Assembly (NCBI RefSeq): GCF_900094625.1
Contig: NZ_FMAJ01000017.1
Location: forward strand, 42,861 to 106,860
Direction of reading: 5' to 3'
DNA length: 64,000 bases
DNA from: Rhizobium aethiopicum
GTDB taxonomy: Bacteria; Pseudomonadota; Alphaproteobacteria; Rhizobiales; Rhizobiaceae
Part shown: piece by piece, positions 60,701 to 64,000 of the stretch
How the letters are laid out: every line of letters starts with the position of its first letter
How positions within the stretch are numbered: position 1 is the stretch's first letter
Translations under genes and position numbers: made by a program
The notes under the pieces: generated by a model
What the model was told of the DNA's origin: nothing
The model's database searches: none
What the model saw: only the letters and a program-made list of their open reading frames with translations

Positions 60701-62089
60701 TCACGCCGCTCGCCGCAGCACCGCCGCGTAGAAGCCGTCGAGGCCGGAGGCGATGCCCTCGGGCATTTTCAGCATGGTTGGAAGCGTGCGGAATTCGCCG
60801 AGCGGCGTGAGCGCCGCTTCAAGGCCTGGCCAGTCGTCCGGGCTGATCGGAACGCGCTCGATTGCATCCGTATCGGAAAGAATGCGGGCGACCACCTCCT
60901 CGCCCTCGGCCGGATCGAGCGAGCAGTTCGAAAACACCAGCGTGCCGCCAGGCTTCAGCAAGGTCAGCGCATGACGCAGCAGCCGCTCCTGCAGCGCCGC
61001 GAGCCTGGCAATATCATCCGGCCCCTTGGTCCACAGCACGTCGGGGTGCCGGCGCGTCGTGCCGGTGGAAGAGCAGGGGGCGTCGAGCAGGATCGCATCG
61101 AAGCCTTCCGCCGGTTTGAATGTCGTCAGGTCCGCCGCGACCGTTTCCGCCTCGAGGCCGAGCCGGTCGAGATTCGACCGCAGCCGTCTGAGCCGGCTCT
61201 CCGATTGATCGAGCGCGGTCACCGCGCCGCCGGCAAGGATGAGCTGCGCCGTCTTGCCGCCGGGCGCAGCGCAGAGATCGGCGGCACGTTTGCCGGAGAG
61301 ATCACCGAAAAGCTTGGCCGGAATGCTTGCGGCCGCATCCTGCACCCACCACGCACCGTCGTCGAAGCCCTCGAGCGAAGGAATGCCGCCATCGAAGGCG
61401 GCCAGCCGCACGCCGCCCGTCGGCAGGGCAACGCCGTTCAGCCGCTTTGCCCAGGCTTCGGCGTCGGATTTGACGGTGAGGTCGATCGCCGCAGGTTCGA
61501 GCTGCGATTGCGAGATCGCCAGCGCCGCGTCGCGGCCATAGGCCTTTTCCAGCCTCGTCAGGAACCAGGTCGGCATCGGCGGCACCTTGCCGATCTCCTC
61601 GAGCACCTCGTCCTTTTCACGGCCGAGCCGGCGCAGCACCGCATTGACCAGCTTGGCAAAGCGGCGATTGCGTGGATCCTGATTGGCCTGCTCGACGGCA
61701 AGATCGACGGCCGAATGATCCGGCACGTCGAGATAGAGGATCTGCGCAGCCCCGATCGCCAGAACATGGTGCAAAGCCCGCGCCCCCTCCGGAAGCGGCG
61801 ATTCCAGCAGCGAGGCAATTGCGGCATCGATGCGCGGCAGATGCCGCAGCGTCGTGTTCAGAATGGCGCGCACAAGCGCCCGATCGCTTTCGCCAAGCGC
61901 CTTATAGGCCGGATTGCCATGTTCATGGTCGAGAGCGCCATCGAGCGGCAGCTTGCGGTCGACGACGGCGGCGAGAATTTTTGCGGCCGCCGCCCGGGCC
62001 TGCAGGCCGGGCTTTGCCGGCGCCGATCGGTCGGCCGAGGGTTTCTGTTCCCGGAATGGCTTTTTTGTACCTTCTGAATTCAAGACCAC
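60701..62089 (-). CDS. rsmB: 16S rRNA m5C methyltransferase, RsmB/NOP family
   Basis: The product has 462 residues. The N-terminal NusB-like RNA-binding domain (RAAAAKILAAVVDRKLPLDGAL) is followed by a Rossmann methyltransferase. Motifs are DLCAAPGGKTAQL (SAM site), LLDAPCSSTGTTRRHPDV (first catalytic Cys) and LVFSNCSLDPAEGEEVV (second Cys). Start GTG 62089 overlaps the htpX stop by 10 bases, so the pair is an operon. Confidence 0.92.
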   Translation of the reverse strand: MVLNSEGTKKPFREQKPSADRSAPAKPGLQARAAAAKILAAVVDRKLPLDGALDHEHGNPAYKALGESDRALVRAILNTTLRHLPRIDAAIASLLESPLPEGARALHHVLAIGAAQILYLDVPDHSAVDLAVEQANQDPRNRRFAKLVNAVLRRLGREKDEVLEEIGKVPPMPTWFLTRLEKAYGRDAALAISQSQLEPAAIDLTVKSDAEAWAKRLNGVALPTGGVRLAAFDGGIPSLEGFDDGAWWVQDAAASIPAKLFGDLSGKRAADLCAAPGGKTAQLILAGGAVTALDQSESRLRRLRSNLDRLGLEAETVAADLTTFKPAEGFDAILLDAPCSSTGTTRRHPDVLWTKGPDDIARLAALQERLLRHALTLLKPGGTLVFSNCSLDPAEGEEVVARILSDTDAIERVPISPDDWPGLEAALTPLGEFRTLPTMLKMPEGIASGLDGFYAAVLRRAA

Positions 62090-63036
62090 GGACCTTTTGG
62101 CGGTTGCGAACCACCGCGACCCGTATTCGGAACAGAGCGCGATTTGCGCGACGGATTAGCAGCACGCACCGGTCCCGTCGAGATAGTCATGCCGCCTTGC
62201 GCCATCTCCTGCAGCGCGGCAATGCGGTTTTCCGTGTTCGGATGGGTAGAAAACAGATTGTCCATTCGCTCGCCGGAAAGCGGATTGATGATGAACATAT
62301 GCGCCGTCGCCGGATTCCGCTCGGCATCCTCGTTCGGCACATGAGCAGCCCCGCGGGCGATCTTTCCAAGTGCTGAAGCAAGCCAGAGCGGGTTTCCGCA
62401 GATCTCGGCGCCGCGGCGGTCGGCCGAATATTCGCGCGTGCGGCTGATCGCCATCTGCACCAGCATGGCAGCGAGAGGTGCCACGATCATGGCGACGAGG
62501 ACGCCGATGAAACCGAGCGGATTATTGTTGTTGTCGCGGTTGCCGCCGAAGAAGAAAGCAAAGTTGCCAAGCATCGAGATCGCGCCGGCAAGCGTTGCCG
62601 TGATCGTCATGGTCAGCGTGTCGCGGTTCTGGATATGGGCGAGCTCATGCGCCATCACGCCTGCGACCTCCTCGGGAGACAGGGCGCTCAGCAGGCCGGT
62701 CGAGGCGGCGACAGCGGCATTTTCGGGATTGCGGCCGGTGGCGAAGGCATTCGGCTGGGGGCTGTCGTAGAGATAGACCTTCGGCATCGGCAGACCGGCA
62801 TTGCGGGCGAGATCGCGCACGATCGCAAAGAATTCCGGCGCATTGCGTTCATCGATCTGCTGCGCGCGATAGGCCGCAAGCACCATGCGATCGGAATTCC
62901 AATAGGAGAAGAAATTCATGCCGGCGGCAATGAGGAAGGCGATCATCATGCCGCCCCGGCCGCCGATCAGAAAGCCGACGAACATGAAAAGCGCCGTCAT
63001 GAAGGCAAGCAACATGGCAGTGCGAACGAGGTTCAT
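62080..63036 (-). CDS. htpX: Membrane zinc metalloprotease HtpX
   Basis: The product is a 318-residue inner-membrane M48 protease for quality control of membrane proteins. Two N-terminal helices precede QPNAFATGRNPENAAVAASTGLL and the zinc motif HELAH, followed by two more helices and the third ligand region SADRRGAEICGNP. Start ATG 63036 has GGAG 7 bases upstream; the frame is open to 63069. The C-terminal 30 residues are basic and proline-rich, a usual feature of rhizobial HtpX. Confidence 0.94.
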   Translation of the reverse strand: MNLVRTAMLLAFMTALFMFVGFLIGGRGGMMIAFLIAAGMNFFSYWNSDRMVLAAYRAQQIDERNAPEFFAIVRDLARNAGLPMPKVYLYDSPQPNAFATGRNPENAAVAASTGLLSALSPEEVAGVMAHELAHIQNRDTLTMTITATLAGAISMLGNFAFFFGGNRDNNNNPLGFIGVLVAMIVAPLAAMLVQMAISRTREYSADRRGAEICGNPLWLASALGKIARGAAHVPNEDAERNPATAHMFIINPLSGERMDNLFSTHPNTENRIAALQEMAQGGMTISTGPVRAANPSRKSRSVPNTGRGGSQPPKGPWS

Positions 63037-63146
63037 TGCGAATCTCCATCTCCGATTTCGGCGCCGCAAGCTTTCAATCGCTCTGCCGGCGCATTATGAT
63101 TTGGTTACTCACCCGCCATTTTCAATATTTCCGGCAGGAGAAGGCC

Positions 63147-63371
63147 ATGCAGGAAGCCGACAACGACAATAGCCAAACGCCGACGGCGGAGGGATCGGAA
63201 CCGCCGCGCAAGGTGCTGTCCCCGGCCGCCCAACGTGCGCTTGCCGAGGCTGAGGAACGACGGAAGAACCGGAAACCGCTGGAGCTGCCAACTGAGATCG
63301 GCGGCCGCGGCGGAGCCGAGCCCGCGCGCTTCGGCGATTACGAAATCAACGGGCGGGCAATCGATTTTTAA
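63147..63371 (+). CDS. DUF1674 protein (SDHAF4-like)
   Basis: The protein has 74 residues. The acidic N-terminus is followed by AAQRALAEAEERRKN and the invariant C-terminal block EIGGRGGAEPARFGDYEINGRAIDF, which defines DUF1674. The eukaryotic family member SDHAF4 chaperones flavinated succinate dehydrogenase SdhA; the same role here is inference. AGGAGAAGG lies upstream of the ATG. It is divergent from htpX. Confidence 0.9.
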   Translation: MQEADNDNSQTPTAEGSEPPRKVLSPAAQRALAEAEERRKNRKPLELPTEIGGRGGAEPARFGDYEINGRAIDF

Positions 63372-63380
63372 GCAGGATTG

Positions 63381-63468
63381 TCGGGCCCGAATCCGGGCCC
63401 TGTGCAGGCCGCCCGATATCAGCCGGCCCAGCGTAAAGTGAGCCGCCCCGGGACTCGGATGGTCGGAG
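63381..63468. terminator. Two hairpins between convergent DUF1674 and acsA genes
   Basis: A 7-bp stem GGGCCCG-AATC-CGGGCCC lies just after the DUF1674 stop, and a longer imperfect stem (GCCGCCCCG / CGGAGCGGC) lies before the acsA stop. Neither has a strong T tract, so they are only candidate terminators. Confidence 0.4.
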
Positions 63469-63480
63469 CGGCCCCGTGTA

Positions 63481-64000
63481 TCAGGCGGTCGCCTTGTTCT
63501 GCCGGTTGGCGATCAGGTCATCGACAACGGCCGGATCGGCAAGCGTCGAGGTGTCGCCAAGCGCACCGAAATCGTCCTCGGCGATCTTGCGCAGAATGCG
63601 ACGCATGATCTTGCCGGAACGGGTTTTCGGCAGGCCCGGCGCGAACTGGATCTTGTCGGGCGCCGCGATTGGCCCGATTTCGGCGCGCACATGTTTCACC
63701 AGTTCCTGGCGAAGCGTGTCCGAACCATCGTGACCCGACATGAGCGTCACATAGCAGTAAATGCCCTGGCCCTTGATCGCATGCGGGTAGCCGACGACCG
63801 CAGCCTCCGAAACCAGATTGTGCGAGACGAGCGCCGATTCCACCTCCGCCGTGCCGAGCCGGTGGCCGGAGACGTTGAGCACGTCGTCGACGCGGCCGGT
63901 GATCCAGTAATAGCCATCCGCATCGCGCCGGCAGCCGTCGCCGGTGAAGTATTTCCCCTTGTAGGTGGAGAAATAGGTCTGGATGAAGCGCTCGTGGTCG
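63481..64000 (-). CDS. acsA: Acetyl-CoA synthetase, 3' part
   Basis: The C-terminal 172 residues of an AMP-forming acetate:CoA ligase are in the window, and the gene continues past the right edge. Motifs are YFTGDGCRRDADGYYWITGRVDDVLNVSGHRLGT (hinge and A8 region) and PKTRSGKIMRR, with the lysine that is acetylated to switch the enzyme off. The ending matches Acs rather than propionyl-CoA or acetoacetyl-CoA ligases. Confidence 0.94.
   Translation of the reverse strand, partial: DHERFIQTYFSTYKGKYFTGDGCRRDADGYYWITGRVDDVLNVSGHRLGTAEVESALVSHNLVSEAAVVGYPHAIKGQGIYCYVTLMSGHDGSDTLRQELVKHVRAEIGPIAAPDKIQFAPGLPKTRSGKIMRRILRKIAEDDFGALGDTSTLADPAVVDDLIANRQNKATA

Noticed and set aside
60566..62077. Open frame of 503 codons on the plus strand
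   Set aside because: It is antisense to rsmB, whose catalytic motifs are intact; no ribosome-binding site or homology is visible.
1..64000. CRISPR array, prophage, insertion sequence or integrated island
   Set aside because: No regularly spaced direct repeats, transposase, integrase, or phage structural genes were seen; tRNA-Ser has no repeated 3' end nearby that would mark an attachment site.

Overview
The window is chromosomal DNA from an alphaproteobacterium of the Rhizobiaceae, most likely the Rhizobium etli/leguminosarum group. This rests on high GC, dense housekeeping gene order (tRNA-Ser, rplU-rpmA, obgE-proB-proA-nadD, rsfS-rlmH, ctpA), a 1,591-residue NAD-glutamate dehydrogenase, the imuA-imuB-dnaE2 mutagenesis cassette behind a GTTC-N7-GTTC LexA box, RIME-like intergenic palindromes, and a small RNA with three CUCCUCCC loops of the alpha-r14 ('cuckoo') type. 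Species identity is inferred, not computed. No phage, transposase, integrase or CRISPR array is visible.

Layout. 1-2.4 kb: end of a FAD-dependent oxidase and an ALDH7-type dehydrogenase, together resembling the pipecolate/lysine catabolic pair AmaA-AmaB. 2.4-6.4 kb: ferric-iron ABC transporter (binding protein, fused permease, ATPase) behind a promoter flanked by twin palindromes. 6.4-11.3 kb: minus-strand genes for a GH144/COG5368-type glucanase, a gamma-glutamyltransferase-like Ntn hydrolase and an MlrC/M81 metallopeptidase. 11.7-19.4 kb: tRNA-Ser(CGA), ribosomal proteins L21 and L27, two GNAT acetyltransferases, an endonuclease/exonuclease/phosphatase-fold protein, Obg, proline synthesis (proB, proA) and nadD. 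19.3-23 kb: a three-hairpin small RNA antisense to the nadD tail, then modABC with two ModE-type operators and a short ModE-like regulator. 23-29 kb: rsfS, rlmH, an EnvC-like factor, ctpA, a divergent polysaccharide deacetylase and rppH. 29-36 kb: bacterioferritin and its ferredoxin, then the SOS cassette dnaE2-imuB-imuA.

36-46 kb: a minimal zincin, a DUF1737 protein, a CoA-ester lyase, a VOC protein, leuD, a serine/threonine dehydratase-like enzyme and leuB. A near-perfect parS motif lies directly after leuB, followed by a PAP2 phosphatase, an MFS carrier with a large periplasmic insert, and asd. 46-51 kb: an MltB-like lytic transglycosylase, a diguanylate cyclase, a beta-carbonic anhydrase and a pyridoxal kinase. 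51-64 kb: gdhB, a UMF1-type MFS carrier, purH, a heparinase II/III family protein, rsmB, htpX, a DUF1674 protein and the 3' end of acsA.

The content is mostly core metabolism, ribosome maturation, envelope biogenesis and DNA damage tolerance. The less ordinary signals are regulatory: the twin operator at the iron transporter, the anti-Shine-Dalgarno small RNA overlapping nadD, tandem ModE sites paired with a regulator that lacks a molybdate-binding domain, the parS-like site, and a perfect hairpin inside the iron transporter operon.
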